A DNA stretch of 64,000 bases. It comes from Micromonospora avicenniae. Lineage in GTDB: Bacteria; Actinomycetota; Actinomycetes; Mycobacteriales; Micromonosporaceae. Position numbers and translations under genes: made by a program. The DNA lies in assembly GCF_900156065.1 (NCBI RefSeq), contig NZ_FTNF01000003.1, positions 1 through 64,000 of the forward strand. The letters run 5' to 3'. Shown piece after piece: positions 42,628-51,793 of this stretch. Every line of letters begins with the position of its first letter. Within the stretch, counting starts at the first letter, position 1. The notes below the pieces were generated by a model. It worked only from the letters and a program-made list of their open reading frames with translations, made no database searches and was not told the DNA's origin.

Positions 42628-44142
42628 GTGAGTCGCCGTTCTAGGCTCCGTGCGGGACCTGGACGGGTAGGACGAGCTTGGTACGGGGGTGGCCACGCCA
42701 TGCCGGCGACCGTCGGGAGACGGGCGAACCGCCTCGCCACAGTCCGCCGCGTGACGAGCCGCGTCGATCGCAGGATCGTCGTACGGGTCAGCATCGTGGC
42801 TGCCGTCGCCTACGCCGCCTGGCTCGCGATCGGGGCCTTCGGACGGCCGTACAACTTCTTCGACATGAAGATCTACCACGGCGCGGTGGTGTGGTGGGCG
42901 ACCGGACACGAGCTCTACGAGTTCGTCGCGCCCGAGACCACCCTCGGTTTCACGTACCCGCCGTTCGCCGGCCTGGTCATGCTGCCCATGGCGCACCTGC
43001 CCATCGAGGCCGCCGGGATGATGAACGCGCTGGCCAGCCTCGCCGCCATGGCGGTGGTGCTAGCCGCTCTGCTACGCCCGATCGTCGACCGGCTGGGCTG
43101 GTCACTGTGGTACACGGTGGCCCTGGCCGTGCCGCTGGCCGCCGCCATCGAGCCGACCCGGGAAACCCTCGGCTACGGCCAGGTCAATCTGCTGCTCTTC
43201 GCGCTCGTCATGGCAGACCTGATCGGCCTGCGTTGGCGCTCCCGCCGGGGCACCCACGTCGCCCCCGACGACGGCCTGTTGCTGCGGTTCGTCTACAGCG
43301 GGGCGTGGGCCGGGGTCGGCATCGGGCTGGCCACCGCGGTGAAGCTCACCCCGGCGCTCTTCATCGTCTACTTGATGATCACCCGGCAGTGGCGGGTGGC
43401 AACGACCGCGATCGCCACCACGATCGGGGTCACGATCGGCACCTTCGGGATCGTCGGCGACGAGTCCCGCACCTACTTCGGCAGCGTCCTCTGGCAGACC
43501 GAGCGGGTGGGCGCCGCCGACATGACTCCGAACCAGTCCCTGGCCGGCCTGCTGGCCCGCCTCTACGACTCGATCGAGACCCCGGGCCTGCTCTGGTTCT
43601 CGTTCTCCGTGCTGATCCTGGCGCTGGGTCTGTCCCGGGCGGCGCACTCGCACGCCGACGGCGACGAGTTGACCGCGTTCACCCTGGTCGGGCTCACCGC
43701 CAACGTGATCAGCCCGATCTCCTGGACGCACCACCTGGTCTGGGTCATCCCGGCGATCATCGTGCTGGCCGACGCCGCCGTACGCCGCCGCGACGCGAGC
43801 CGCGGGCTCACGTCGCGGGCCGGGTCGGGCGGCGCGAACTCCGGCCTGCCCAATGTCAACGGTCTTCGCCCGCCGATCTGGTATCCCACGTTGACCGGGC
43901 TCCGTCACGGCATCGCCGCGGTCGCGCTCTACCTGTTGTTCCTGGTCTCGCCCATCTGGCCGTACGAGCACCAACTGCCGGAGGTCTCCCACTACCAGGA
44001 CGGTCTCTTCGGGGCCGTCATGGAGAACTCACTGGCATTGGCCCTCATCGTGCTGGTCGCCGCGCTGCCGTGGCGGCCCGGCGCCGAACCGGTCTTCTAC
44101 GCCGACCGGCTGGGCCGGATTCCCGCCACCGCCCGCCGCTGA
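42628..44142 (+). CDS. GT87-family (DUF2029) polyprenol-phosphomannose-dependent mannosyltransferase-like protein
   Basis: A 504-residue multi-pass GT-C glycosyltransferase. The first loop has FFDMKIYHGAVVWWATGHELYEF and GFTYPPFAGLVMLPM, with the acidic residue of GT87 (DMKIY). ETLGYGQVNLLLFALVMAD, AVKLTPALFIVYL and NVISPISWTHHLVWVIPA are all typical. Relatives add alpha-1,2-mannose to PIM or lipomannan on the outer membrane face. GTG 42628 follows GGGAGG by seven bases; ATG 42700 is the alternative. It faces moaE. Confidence 0.85.
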   Translation: MSRRSRLRAGPGRVGRAWYGGGHAMPATVGRRANRLATVRRVTSRVDRRIVVRVSIVAAVAYAAWLAIGAFGRPYNFFDMKIYHGAVVWWATGHELYEFVAPETTLGFTYPPFAGLVMLPMAHLPIEAAGMMNALASLAAMAVVLAALLRPIVDRLGWSLWYTVALAVPLAAAIEPTRETLGYGQVNLLLFALVMADLIGLRWRSRRGTHVAPDDGLLLRFVYSGAWAGVGIGLATAVKLTPALFIVYLMITRQWRVATTAIATTIGVTIGTFGIVGDESRTYFGSVLWQTERVGAADMTPNQSLAGLLARLYDSIETPGLLWFSFSVLILALGLSRAAHSHADGDELTAFTLVGLTANVISPISWTHHLVWVIPAIIVLADAAVRRRDASRGLTSRAGSGGANSGLPNVNGLRPPIWYPTLTGLRHGIAAVALYLLFLVSPIWPYEHQLPEVSHYQDGLFGAVMENSLALALIVLVAALPWRPGAEPVFYADRLGRIPATARR

Positions 44143-44163
44143 ACCGCCCGCCGTCCGGACCGC

Positions 44164-44192
44164 CCGCCGCCGGCCTCCTCGACCGGCGGCGG
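44164..44192. terminator. GC-rich hairpin between GT87 gene and moaE
   Basis: A 10-base perfect stem (44164-44173 with 44183-44192) and nine-base loop lie between convergent 3' ends. No T-run is present. Confidence 0.55.
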
Positions 44193-44221
44193 TCACCGGC
44201 TGCCGGACCGGCCGGTACGGA

Positions 44222-44650
44222 TCAGGGGCAGTTGACCCACTCCTCGGTGCCGTCGGCGAAGACCTGACGCTTCCAGATGGGCAGGCGGGCCTTCACCTCG
44301 TCGACCAGCCGGGCGCAGGCGGTGAACGCGGCGGCCCGGTGCGCGGTGCTGACCGCGGCGACCAGGGCCACGTCGCCGATGGCGAGCGGGCCGATCCGGT
44401 GTGACACGGCGACCGAGTAGACCTCGGGGTCGGCGGCGATCTCAGCGGCGACCTCGCGCAGGATCCGTTCGGCGCTCGGGTGCCCCTCGTACTCCAGGCT
44501 GGTGACCGCGCGGCCGTGGTCGTGGTCGCGTACCACGCCCTGGAAGGACACGACCGCACCGGCGCGCGGATCGGCGACCGCCGCTTCGTGTGCGGCCAGG
44601 TCGAGCGGTTGGTCGGTGACCTCACCGAGGGCGAGGGTCGGTGCTGTCAT
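44222..44650 (-). CDS. moaE: Molybdopterin synthase catalytic subunit
   Basis: A 142-residue MoaE. It converts cyclic pyranopterin monophosphate to molybdopterin with thiocarboxylated MoaD. AVVSFQGVVRDHDHGRAVTSLEYEGHP is the signature, ISHRIGPL-type sequence (SHRIGPLAIGD) follows, and the catalytic lysines lie in EVKARLPIWKRQVF. ATG 44650 overlaps the moeA stop as ATGA, so it is last in the moaC-mog-moeA-moaE operon. Confidence 0.95.
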   Translation of the reverse strand: MTAPTLALGEVTDQPLDLAAHEAAVADPRAGAVVSFQGVVRDHDHGRAVTSLEYEGHPSAERILREVAAEIAADPEVYSVAVSHRIGPLAIGDVALVAAVSTAHRAAAFTACARLVDEVKARLPIWKRQVFADGTEEWVNCP

Positions 44651-45906
44651 GAGGCACGCTCTCCACTACGTAGGGGCAGCGGCACCACGGGAACCCGGCT
44701 CCCCGGTTCGCCGGTGCCGCCCGGGCTGATGACCGCGAAGCCGTCCGCCCCGGCGAGCCCCCGCAGCATCGCCGAGCCGACGTGCCGCACCGGGTGGGCG
44801 GTCCCGGCGACCCGGTCCAGGCGGACCAGGGCAAGGTGGGTGTGGTCACCCCGCCCGGGAACCGGCTCGGCCAGGGTGGCGTGCGGCAGCTCCGGCAGCT
44901 GCCGGCCCTGGAGGCCGGCGAGCAGCGGGGCGACCAGGGAGACCAGGGCGACGATCGCCGACTGCGGGTTGCCCGGCAGACCGGCCACGAAACGGACCCG
45001 CCCGTCCGCCCCGGTCAGCCGGGCCAGCAGCATCGGGAACCCGGGCCGGACGGCGACCGTGTTGACGACGTACTCGGCGCCGAGTTCCTCGAGCGCGGGG
45101 TGCAGGTGGTCGACCGGACCGTGCATGGTGCCGCCGGTCGTGCAGACCAGATCGGCGTCGGCGAGCGCCTTGCGCAGCGCCGCCACGTGCGCGGGGAGGG
45201 TGTCCTCGACCGGGCCGATCACGTCGGAGGGCCGGATCTCGCAGCCGTACCGGCGCAGCCAGGCCGGCAGCGACGGCCCCAGCGCGTCGCGGACCCGCCC
45301 GGCCGCGGGTGGCCCGGAGGTCAGCAGCTCGTCGCCGAAGACCAGCAGCGCGGCGCGCGGCGCGGGCCGGACCGGCAGGGTGTCGTAGCCGCAGGAGGCG
45401 GCCAGGCCGATCACCGCCGGATCCACCGCCGTCCCGGCCGGCAGGAGCTGCTCCCCGGCGTACGCCTCCTCGCCCGGCTGCCGCCACTCCGGGGTGCCGC
45501 GGGGCGTGCCGACGACGCGATCGTCAGGCGTCCGGTCGGACTCCTCGATCCGCAACACCGCAGTGGTGCCCTCGGGCACCATCGCACCGGTGGCGATCTC
45601 GACGGTGGTGCCGTCCTCGGTCAGCGCCGGTGGCGTGCTGCCGGCCAGCACCCGGCCGACGACCCGCCACGGTCCGGCCCCCCGTACCGCCCAGCCGTCC
45701 ACGCTGGAGGTGGGAAAGGCTGGGAGGTCGGTACGCGTGGTCAGCGGCTCGGCGAGAGTCAGACCGTCGGTCTCGGCGAGCGGGCGGGCGGTGACGGGGA
45801 GCACGGCGGCGAGACCGACGGCGTGCACCCGGGAACGCGCCTGTGCCCAGTCGGCCGGAGGCGATGCGACGGCGTGGCCCGCCGCCGCTGCGGTTTCCGT
45901 GCTCAC
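44647..45906 (-). CDS. moeA: Molybdopterin molybdotransferase MoeA
   Basis: A 419-residue MoeA, which inserts molybdate into adenylated molybdopterin. LPAFPTSSVDGWAV is the conserved domain-III motif and IATGAMVPEGTTAVLRIEE follows. DLVCTTGGTMHGPVDHL is the MogA-like domain, with FVAGLPGNPQSAIVALVSLV. GTG 45906 lies six bases after TAGGCT, so it may be transcribed separately as well as from moaC. It overlaps moaE by ATGA. Confidence 0.94.
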   Translation of the reverse strand: MSTETAAAAGHAVASPPADWAQARSRVHAVGLAAVLPVTARPLAETDGLTLAEPLTTRTDLPAFPTSSVDGWAVRGAGPWRVVGRVLAGSTPPALTEDGTTVEIATGAMVPEGTTAVLRIEESDRTPDDRVVGTPRGTPEWRQPGEEAYAGEQLLPAGTAVDPAVIGLAASCGYDTLPVRPAPRAALLVFGDELLTSGPPAAGRVRDALGPSLPAWLRRYGCEIRPSDVIGPVEDTLPAHVAALRKALADADLVCTTGGTMHGPVDHLHPALEELGAEYVVNTVAVRPGFPMLLARLTGADGRVRFVAGLPGNPQSAIVALVSLVAPLLAGLQGRQLPELPHATLAEPVPGRGDHTHLALVRLDRVAGTAHPVRHVGSAMLRGLAGADGFAVISPGGTGEPGSRVPVVPLPLRSGERAS

Positions 45907-45912
45907 CGGCCG

Positions 45913-45918
45913 AGCCTA
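45913..45918 (-). promoter_or_regulatory. TAGGCT -10 box of moeA (leaderless)
   Basis: On the minus strand TAGGCT ends six bases before GTG 45906. It matches the box before moaC exactly. Confidence 0.55.
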
Positions 45919-45997
45919 TCGGGGTGGCGGCCGCTGTGCCGGGCCAGTCGCCGCCCCGGTCCAGCCGGCAGCCGGACCGAGATGCGGGCACGCGGGC

Positions 45998-46468
45998 TCA
46001 ATGGTCACCACCGCGGAGCTGGTCGACGGCGTGGGCGAGGATCGGGCCGAGCACGGCCAAGCCGTCCCGGGCACCACCGGTCGAGCCGGGCAGGTTGACC
46101 ACCAGCATCCGGCCGGCCACCCCGGCCAGTCCCCGGGAGAGCGCCGACGTGGGCACACGGTCCCGGCTGTGGGCGCGGATCGCCTCGGCGATACCGGGAA
46201 TCTCGTAGTCGAGCATCGCGCGGGTGACGTCGGGCGTCCGGTCGGACGGCGTGATGCCGGTGCCGCCACTGGTCAGGACCACGTCGACGCCGTCGGCGAG
46301 CGCGCCGCGCAGCGCCTCGCCCACCGGTTCGCCGTCGGGCACCACCACCGGATCGTCGACCTCGCAGCCAAGCTCGCGCAGGCCGGCGACGAGCAGGGGG
46401 CCGCTGGTGTCGGCGTAGACGCCGGCCGCGGCCCGGTTCGAGGCCACCACCACCCGGGCCCGGATCAC
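45998..46468 (-). CDS. mog: MogA/MoaB family molybdenum cofactor protein
   Basis: A 156-residue MogA/MoaB, which adenylates molybdopterin before MoeA acts. The binding motif is VVLTSGGTGITPSDRTPDV, with MLVVNLPGSTGGARDGL near the end. GTG 46468 overlaps the moaC stop as GTGA, so it is translationally coupled to moaC. A 91-base gap and a new -10 box then separate it from moeA. MogA and MoaB cannot be told apart by sight; the short symbol follows common use. Confidence 0.92.
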   Translation of the reverse strand: MIRARVVVASNRAAAGVYADTSGPLLVAGLRELGCEVDDPVVVPDGEPVGEALRGALADGVDVVLTSGGTGITPSDRTPDVTRAMLDYEIPGIAEAIRAHSRDRVPTSALSRGLAGVAGRMLVVNLPGSTGGARDGLAVLGPILAHAVDQLRGGDH

Positions 46469-46956
46469 GGCCGGTCCTCCGGACGGACCCACTCGCCGGT
46501 CTTGCCGCCCTCCTTGCGCAGGACGCGTACCGCCTCGATGGACGCCGCCGGGTCGACGGCCTTGACCATGTCGATGAGGGCGAGGCCGGCGACGGCCACC
46601 GCGGTCAACGCCTCCATCTCGACGCCCGTCCGGTCGGCTGTGCGCGTGAGAGCGGTGATCTCGACGGTGTCGGTGGTGGGTTCGAGTTCGACGGTCACCG
46701 CGTGCAGCGCGATCGGGTGACAGAGCGGGATCAGGTCGGGGGTGCGCTTGGCGCCCATGATGCCGGCGAGGCGTCCCACGGCCAGCGCGTCGCCCTTCGG
46801 CAGGCCGTCGCGCCGCAGCAGGTCGACCACCTCGGGCGTCGTCCGCAACCGGCCGGCGGCGACCGCCGAACGTCCGGTCACCGCCTTGGCGGAGACGTCG
46901 ACCATGTGCGCCGCGCCGGCGGCGTCGACGTGAGTGAGCTGCGCGGATTCGGTCAC
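46465..46956 (-). CDS. moaC: Cyclic pyranopterin monophosphate synthase MoaC
   Basis: A 163-residue MoaC, the partner of MoaA in the first step of molybdopterin synthesis. LTHVDAAGAAHMVDVSAKAVTGR starts the protein, LIPLCHPIALHAV is the active-site signature, and GVEMEALTAVAVAGLALIDMVKAVD completes it. GTG 46956 lies seven bases after TAGGCT; an open frame further upstream is not MoaC-like. It leads the operon. Confidence 0.95.
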   Translation of the reverse strand: MTESAQLTHVDAAGAAHMVDVSAKAVTGRSAVAAGRLRTTPEVVDLLRRDGLPKGDALAVGRLAGIMGAKRTPDLIPLCHPIALHAVTVELEPTTDTVEITALTRTADRTGVEMEALTAVAVAGLALIDMVKAVDPAASIEAVRVLRKEGGKTGEWVRPEDRP

Positions 46957-47822
46957 GGCGGCGAGCCTATCTTCCGGGTACGACCAACCGGAGCGCACTC
47001 GCGGCGCGCCGTTTCCGTCCGCCGCCGGTTGTTCCCGGACGAGAATGGCGCTGCTTGCCCCGGCGGGTTCGTACGGGCGGGCACTGATTGGCGGTAGGTG
47101 TGGACCGCGGTGACGCTGGGTCGACAGTTCATCCGCGAGTTCCTCGGGGGCAACCGGGAAGCCCGGACCGAATTGCCAGGATCGCCGGCACCGATCCACT
47201 ACCCAGGACCTCGGAGTTGCAGGATGCCTGCGGGAAGTTGCAGTTCGCCGGCTCCCGAATCCAGGGCCGCCGCCCGTCGCGATTCCGAATCCGCCAGGTG
47301 TCCATATGATCGTCGTTCAAGGCTCGAGGGATTTGCGGGTGACGATTGCGGACCGGCCGGAGAGGACGAAAATGTGGTTCTGGCCGGCAACACCGCAGGT
47401 CAGCCAGGAGCGTGTACCGGATGTCCGAACTCGGGATGATTCTGCGAGCCCATCTCACCACACTTTGGACAAGTCCTCACCTCGCTTGAGCACAGCACAC
47501 CGTCAGCGTTACGCGACACGGCAATCGCAAAGCGAAAGGGCCGACAGCGCTCCGCACAGGCCCCATGGACAGAACGTCACAAACCGCCTTCAGCTTGGCT
47601 AATGTTGCGCATACCGACATTTATTCCTTCTAATCGTCTCTAGTTGCTCCTAAGCTGCTCTCCCAGAGGGACGGAGACCTCCACGGGGAAAGGTCCCGGA
47701 ATGGCATCGGCACGGAAGGGGCGACGCAATGCGCGGCAGCGACTGGAACTGAGGCTGGGCACGGGACTTACCGGTGCTCCGGGAGTAGGCTGCGAACGGT
47801 TGAGGCAGTCACCTGGAGTGGT
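46957..47822. other. 866-base non-coding region between moaC and the GGDEF-EAL gene
   Basis: This stretch has no convincing gene. Short open frames (47088-47309, 47644-47826) lack ribosome sites, codon bias and recognisable sequence. Base composition falls locally, most clearly at 47580-47660 (CATTTATTCCTTCTAATCG). A promoter-like TTGCGC (near 47604) and the AT-rich stretch around 47620-47635 could drive a long leader. A TAGGCT box at 47786-47791 would instead give a 25-base leader with GGAG (47815-47818). G-rich, hairpin-prone sequence at 47665-47765 may be structured RNA, but I cannot assign a class. Confidence 0.5.
46964..46969 (-). promoter_or_regulatory. TAGGCT -10 box of moaC (leaderless)
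   Basis: On the minus strand TAGGCT ends seven bases before GTG 46956 and decides the start. Confidence 0.55.
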
Positions 47823-50348
47823 ATGACGCTTCCCCCACGACGCGAGAATGAGACCGATAGGCGGCTTCTGCTGCTCATCGGTCTCGTCGTCGTCCTGGCG
47901 TCACTCATCGTCGTCACCGCGCTGCGGCCCGCACTGACCAGTGCCGCGCCGAGGTCGGCGAACGACGCGGCCGGCCTCGTGATGGTCGCCTTCATGATCG
48001 CCGTCGGCACTCTCGTCAAGGCCCGCGTACGGATCAGGTCGACGACCCACTCGATCAGCTGGAACGAGACGGCGATAGTCATCGGTGTCGCCATCGCCCC
48101 GACGTCATGGGTGGTGCTCTGCACCGCGGTCGGGATCTTCCTGGCGTCGCTGCGCCTGTCCGCGATCAAAGTTGCCTTCGGCGTCGGCAAGAACGTCATC
48201 GTCGCCTGGGGTGCCGGGACCGCCCTGACGGCCATGAGCTGGACCTGGCCACCGTCGGGCGGTTGGCGGATGGTGGTGCCGCTGGGCGTCGCCTATCTGG
48301 TCGCGGCGCTGCTGGACGACCTCCTGGCGATCCCCGTCATCGCGCTCGCCTCCGGCACGAAGATCGCCCGCAACTTCCGGAGCAACCTCGACCTCCGGCT
48401 CGGCGGCTTCGCCGTACGGTTCCTGGTCGCCGTCTGCACCCTGCTCATCCTGCAAGCCGCTCCGCGGTTCCTGCTGGCCGTGCCGCCGCTCGTGCTCAGC
48501 CTGCACCTCGCCTACTCCGCCCGTATCCGCGCCCGGACCGAGCAGCAGGCCTGGCAACGCCTCGCCCGGGCCACCGACGCGCTCAACGTGGTCGATCTGG
48601 ACAAGGTCCTCGCGACCGCCGTCACCCAGGCCGCCGAACTCTTCTCCGCCGACCAGGTGGAGATCGAACTACGCGACGGCGCGCGGACGGTACGCGGCGG
48701 CGCCGACGGCGTCATCGCCTACGACGGCCCGGACGGCGAGCCCGCACCGGTCGACGGGACGGTGGTGCCGGCGCCGCTGGAGGGGCACGACCGCACGGCC
48801 GACGTCGGCGTGCTGCGGCTGCGGTTCCGTGGCCCGGTGCAGCTCTCCGAGCGGGAGCGGTACACGTTGCGCACCTTCGCGTCGGCGCTCTGCACCGCCG
48901 TACGCAACGCCCAGGCGTACGCGGAACTCGCCCGCGTCGCCGACGAGCACGCGTACGCCGCGAGCCACGACGCGCTGACCGGGCTGGCCAACCGGCGGCA
49001 GTTGCTCGAACAGGGCACCGAGCAGCTCAGCACGAAGCACGCCGACGGCGTGACCGCCCTGGTCCTGATCGACCTCAACCACTTCAAGGAAGTCAACGAC
49101 ACGCTCGGCCATGCCGCCGGCGACCAGGTGCTCGTGCAGGTGGCAGAGCGGCTACGCGACGCCGCCCAGGGCGACGACCTGGTGGCGCGGCTCGGCGGCG
49201 ACGAGTTCGCCGTGCTCCTGCGCGGCCTGCCCGCACCTGCGGTCGCCGCGCACCGGGCGGAGACGCTCCTCGCCGCCCTGCACCAGCCGATCGACCTGGA
49301 CGGAATGCGGATCAGCGTCGAGGCGAGCGGAGGCATCGCCGCCGCGCCGGCCGCCGGTGGGATGCCCGAACTGCTCCGCCGCGCCGACGTGGCCATGTAC
49401 CAGGCCAAGCGGGCCGGCCAACGCATCTCCACGTACGCCCCGACCCGGGACACCGCCGACCTCAACCGGCTCACGCTCGGCGGCGAACTGCCCCGTGCGG
49501 TCGCCGACCACGAGTTCACGGTCAACTTCCAGCCCATCGTCGACCTGTCCACCGGCGAGATCGTCAGCGCCGAGGCGCTCGCCCGCTGGCACCACCCCAC
49601 GCACGGGCTGATCGACCCGCTGCGCTTCCTGGAGGCCGTCGAGCGCTCCGGCCTGCTGCCCGCCTTCGCCGAGGCGATCCTCGACCAGGCTCTCATCGCC
49701 GCGAAGACCTGGCGGGAAGCCGGCTTCGACGTACCGGTCGCGGTGAACGTCTCGCCGCGCAGCCTCCTCGACGCCCGCTTCCCCGGTTCGGTGCTGGCCC
49801 GGCTCCGCGCCCACGACCTTCCCCCGGACCAACTGGTGCTGGAGCTGACCGAGACCCTCACCCTCAGCCAGCTCGACGTGGTCGACCGGGTACTCAGCCG
49901 GCTCAGGGACGAGGGCGTACGACTGGCCCTGGACGACTTCGGCACCGGTTACTCGTCGCTGAGCCTGCTCTCCCGGATCCCCGTGCACGAGTTGAAGATC
50001 GACAAGAGCTTCGTCACCGCCATGGCGACCTCGACCGAGGCCGCCGCGGTGATCCGCTCCACCGTGGATCTCGGCCGCAGCCTCGACCTGACCGTGGTCG
50101 CCGAAGGTGTGGAGAGCGAACCACAGCGCCAGGCGCTCTGGCAGCTGGGCTGCGCCGCCGGCCAGGGTCACCTCTTCGCCCGGCCGATGCCCGCCGGCAT
50201 GCTCCTGGCCGCGCTGCACCGCGGCGCCGGCGGCAGCCCCGGACTCCTCGCGCCGCCACTGCACGACGCCGGCGCGGTGATCCGACTGGCCCCGGGTCGC
50301 CGTACCGGCGGACGCGGCCGGGACCGGCTGCCGCACCAGCCCGCCTGA
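47823..50348 (+). CDS. Membrane-bound GGDEF-EAL protein (cyclic di-GMP turnover)
   Basis: An 841-residue protein. About eight N-terminal hydrophobic helices (15-235) form a MASE-like sensor. A GAF-like segment (245-365) is followed by a GGDEF domain with an intact RLGGDEF (458-462) and DLNHFKEVNDTLGH. The EAL domain has SAEALARW (584-586), VNVSPRSLLD, ELTETL and DDFGTGYSSL. Both active-site signatures look intact, so it could make and break cyclic di-GMP. In actinomycetes this controls development. ATG 47823 follows GGAG by four bases. A long non-coding region precedes it. Confidence 0.92.
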   Translation: MTLPPRRENETDRRLLLLIGLVVVLASLIVVTALRPALTSAAPRSANDAAGLVMVAFMIAVGTLVKARVRIRSTTHSISWNETAIVIGVAIAPTSWVVLCTAVGIFLASLRLSAIKVAFGVGKNVIVAWGAGTALTAMSWTWPPSGGWRMVVPLGVAYLVAALLDDLLAIPVIALASGTKIARNFRSNLDLRLGGFAVRFLVAVCTLLILQAAPRFLLAVPPLVLSLHLAYSARIRARTEQQAWQRLARATDALNVVDLDKVLATAVTQAAELFSADQVEIELRDGARTVRGGADGVIAYDGPDGEPAPVDGTVVPAPLEGHDRTADVGVLRLRFRGPVQLSERERYTLRTFASALCTAVRNAQAYAELARVADEHAYAASHDALTGLANRRQLLEQGTEQLSTKHADGVTALVLIDLNHFKEVNDTLGHAAGDQVLVQVAERLRDAAQGDDLVARLGGDEFAVLLRGLPAPAVAAHRAETLLAALHQPIDLDGMRISVEASGGIAAAPAAGGMPELLRRADVAMYQAKRAGQRISTYAPTRDTADLNRLTLGGELPRAVADHEFTVNFQPIVDLSTGEIVSAEALARWHHPTHGLIDPLRFLEAVERSGLLPAFAEAILDQALIAAKTWREAGFDVPVAVNVSPRSLLDARFPGSVLARLRAHDLPPDQLVLELTETLTLSQLDVVDRVLSRLRDEGVRLALDDFGTGYSSLSLLSRIPVHELKIDKSFVTAMATSTEAAAVIRSTVDLGRSLDLTVVAEGVESEPQRQALWQLGCAAGQGHLFARPMPAGMLLAALHRGAGGSPGLLAPPLHDAGAVIRLAPGRRTGGRGRDRLPHQPA

Positions 50349-50428
50349 CCGGGACGGGGTGAGCGAGCGCCGGCCGCCACGACGCGCGACCCGAGGCGGT
50401 ACGCCAACCGTCTGCCACACTTGCCCGC

Positions 50429-51784
50429 GTGACCGCCGCAGCCCCGACCCCCCGCTCCCGTGGCTGGCGAGCGCTCGACTCCGCAGGCGGCGGGCTCCCT
50501 CTCGACCTCGCCGTGTACGCCGTGTCAGCCGCCTTCGCCGCGATCACCGCCGTCACCTCGACGTTGCTTCCACACCGTGCCTGGGGCGGCCTCGCAGCGA
50601 TCGGCTACCTCGTCGCGGCGTCGGCCGTCATCGGCCAACTGCTGCTCCGGCGCCGGCGACCCGATTCGCCGCTCACCGGCCTGCCGGCGCGCTGGGCGAT
50701 CACCGGATTCGCCTGGGCGACGACCACCCTGCTGCCACTGGTGCGGCAGAGCGCCGAACGGGCGGCCGGACGCACCGACCGGGCGCAGGAGGAAGTTCTC
50801 GTCGTCGAGCAGGCCGGCACCCGTCTCGCCGAGCACGGCACCCCGTACCTCGGCCACGACGCCATAGCCGCCCTGCCCGCCGACGAACGGTTGCTGGGCT
50901 ACACCCCCTACCAGCCGGGCATGGCGCTCTTCGGGCTGCCCCGTGCCGCCGCCACGGCGTGGTGGACCGACGCCCGGGTCTGGTTCGCGCTCGGCACCGC
51001 GGTCGTCCTCACCCTCGCCGTCGCCGCCCTGCGCGGACGCACCACGGGCACCGGGCCCGCCGCTCGGCAGGGCACGGTCGCCAAGCACCGGTCCGCCGCC
51101 CTGCTCCGCGGCGTGCAGGCCGCCACCGTGCTGCCGATCTGCGCCCTGACCCTGGCCACCGGCGGCGACGACCTTCCCGTTCTCGCGCTCTGCCTGCTGG
51201 CGCTGTCCCTCGCGGCGACCGGCCGGGCGGGTCTCGCCGGCGTCGCCATCGGCCTGGCCGGCGCGCTCAAGCTCTTCGCCTGGCCGATCGCCCTCGTCCT
51301 CATCGTCTGGGGTGCGACCCGGCGGGCCGGTCTCCGGGTGACCGCCGGGGCGATCGGGCTCCCCGTCGCGGCCCTGCTGCCCGCCCTGCTGGTCGATCGG
51401 GACGCCCTCGTCGAGAACGTGCTCCGCTTCCCTCTCGGGCACGGGCTGGTGACCAGCCCCGCGCAGTCGCCCTTTCCCGGGCAACTGATCGCGGCCGGGC
51501 TGCCCGGCGGCCGGTTGATCGCCGCCGGGCTGCTGGTCGCCGCTGGTGCCGCGATCGCCGTACGGCTCGCCCGCCAGCCGCCCCGCACCGCCTTCGCCGC
51601 CGCACTCGTCTGCGGGTACGGGCTGCTCGTCGCGATCGCGCTCATGCCGTCGACCCGGTTCGGGTACCTGCTCTACCCGATCGCCCTGCTCGTCTGGGCA
51701 CCCGCCCTGCGGAACCTGGACTCCCCGGCCACGAACCCGGCTCTTTCAGTGAACTGGCAGGCGGTGGAGCGTGGCAGGGCGTAG
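50429..51784 (+). CDS. Multi-pass membrane protein, GT87-like
   Basis: A 451-residue membrane protein with about ten helices. GYTPYQPGMALFGLPRAAA in a loop, and AGALKLFAWPIALVLIVWGA and STRFGYLLYPIALLVWAPALR near the end, follow the layout of GT87/DUF2029 mannosyltransferases, though the acidic catalytic motif is less clear than in the gene at 42628. Function is a weak inference. GTG 50429 lies seven bases after CACACT, the variant box also seen before the histidine kinase. Confidence 0.65.
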   Translation: MTAAAPTPRSRGWRALDSAGGGLPLDLAVYAVSAAFAAITAVTSTLLPHRAWGGLAAIGYLVAASAVIGQLLLRRRRPDSPLTGLPARWAITGFAWATTTLLPLVRQSAERAAGRTDRAQEEVLVVEQAGTRLAEHGTPYLGHDAIAALPADERLLGYTPYQPGMALFGLPRAAATAWWTDARVWFALGTAVVLTLAVAALRGRTTGTGPAARQGTVAKHRSAALLRGVQAATVLPICALTLATGGDDLPVLALCLLALSLAATGRAGLAGVAIGLAGALKLFAWPIALVLIVWGATRRAGLRVTAGAIGLPVAALLPALLVDRDALVENVLRFPLGHGLVTSPAQSPFPGQLIAAGLPGGRLIAAGLLVAAGAAIAVRLARQPPRTAFAAALVCGYGLLVAIALMPSTRFGYLLYPIALLVWAPALRNLDSPATNPALSVNWQAVERGRA

Positions 51785-51793
51785 ACCTGAGTC

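Noticed and set aside
47660..47770. Possible cyclic di-GMP (GEMM) riboswitch before the GGDEF-EAL gene.
   Set aside because: GACGCAA occurs, but the conserved GGCAAACC core and paired arms could not be found.
47644..47826. Small open frame just before the GGDEF-EAL gene.
   Set aside because: It overlaps the ribosome site and start of a certain gene and shows no recognisable protein features.
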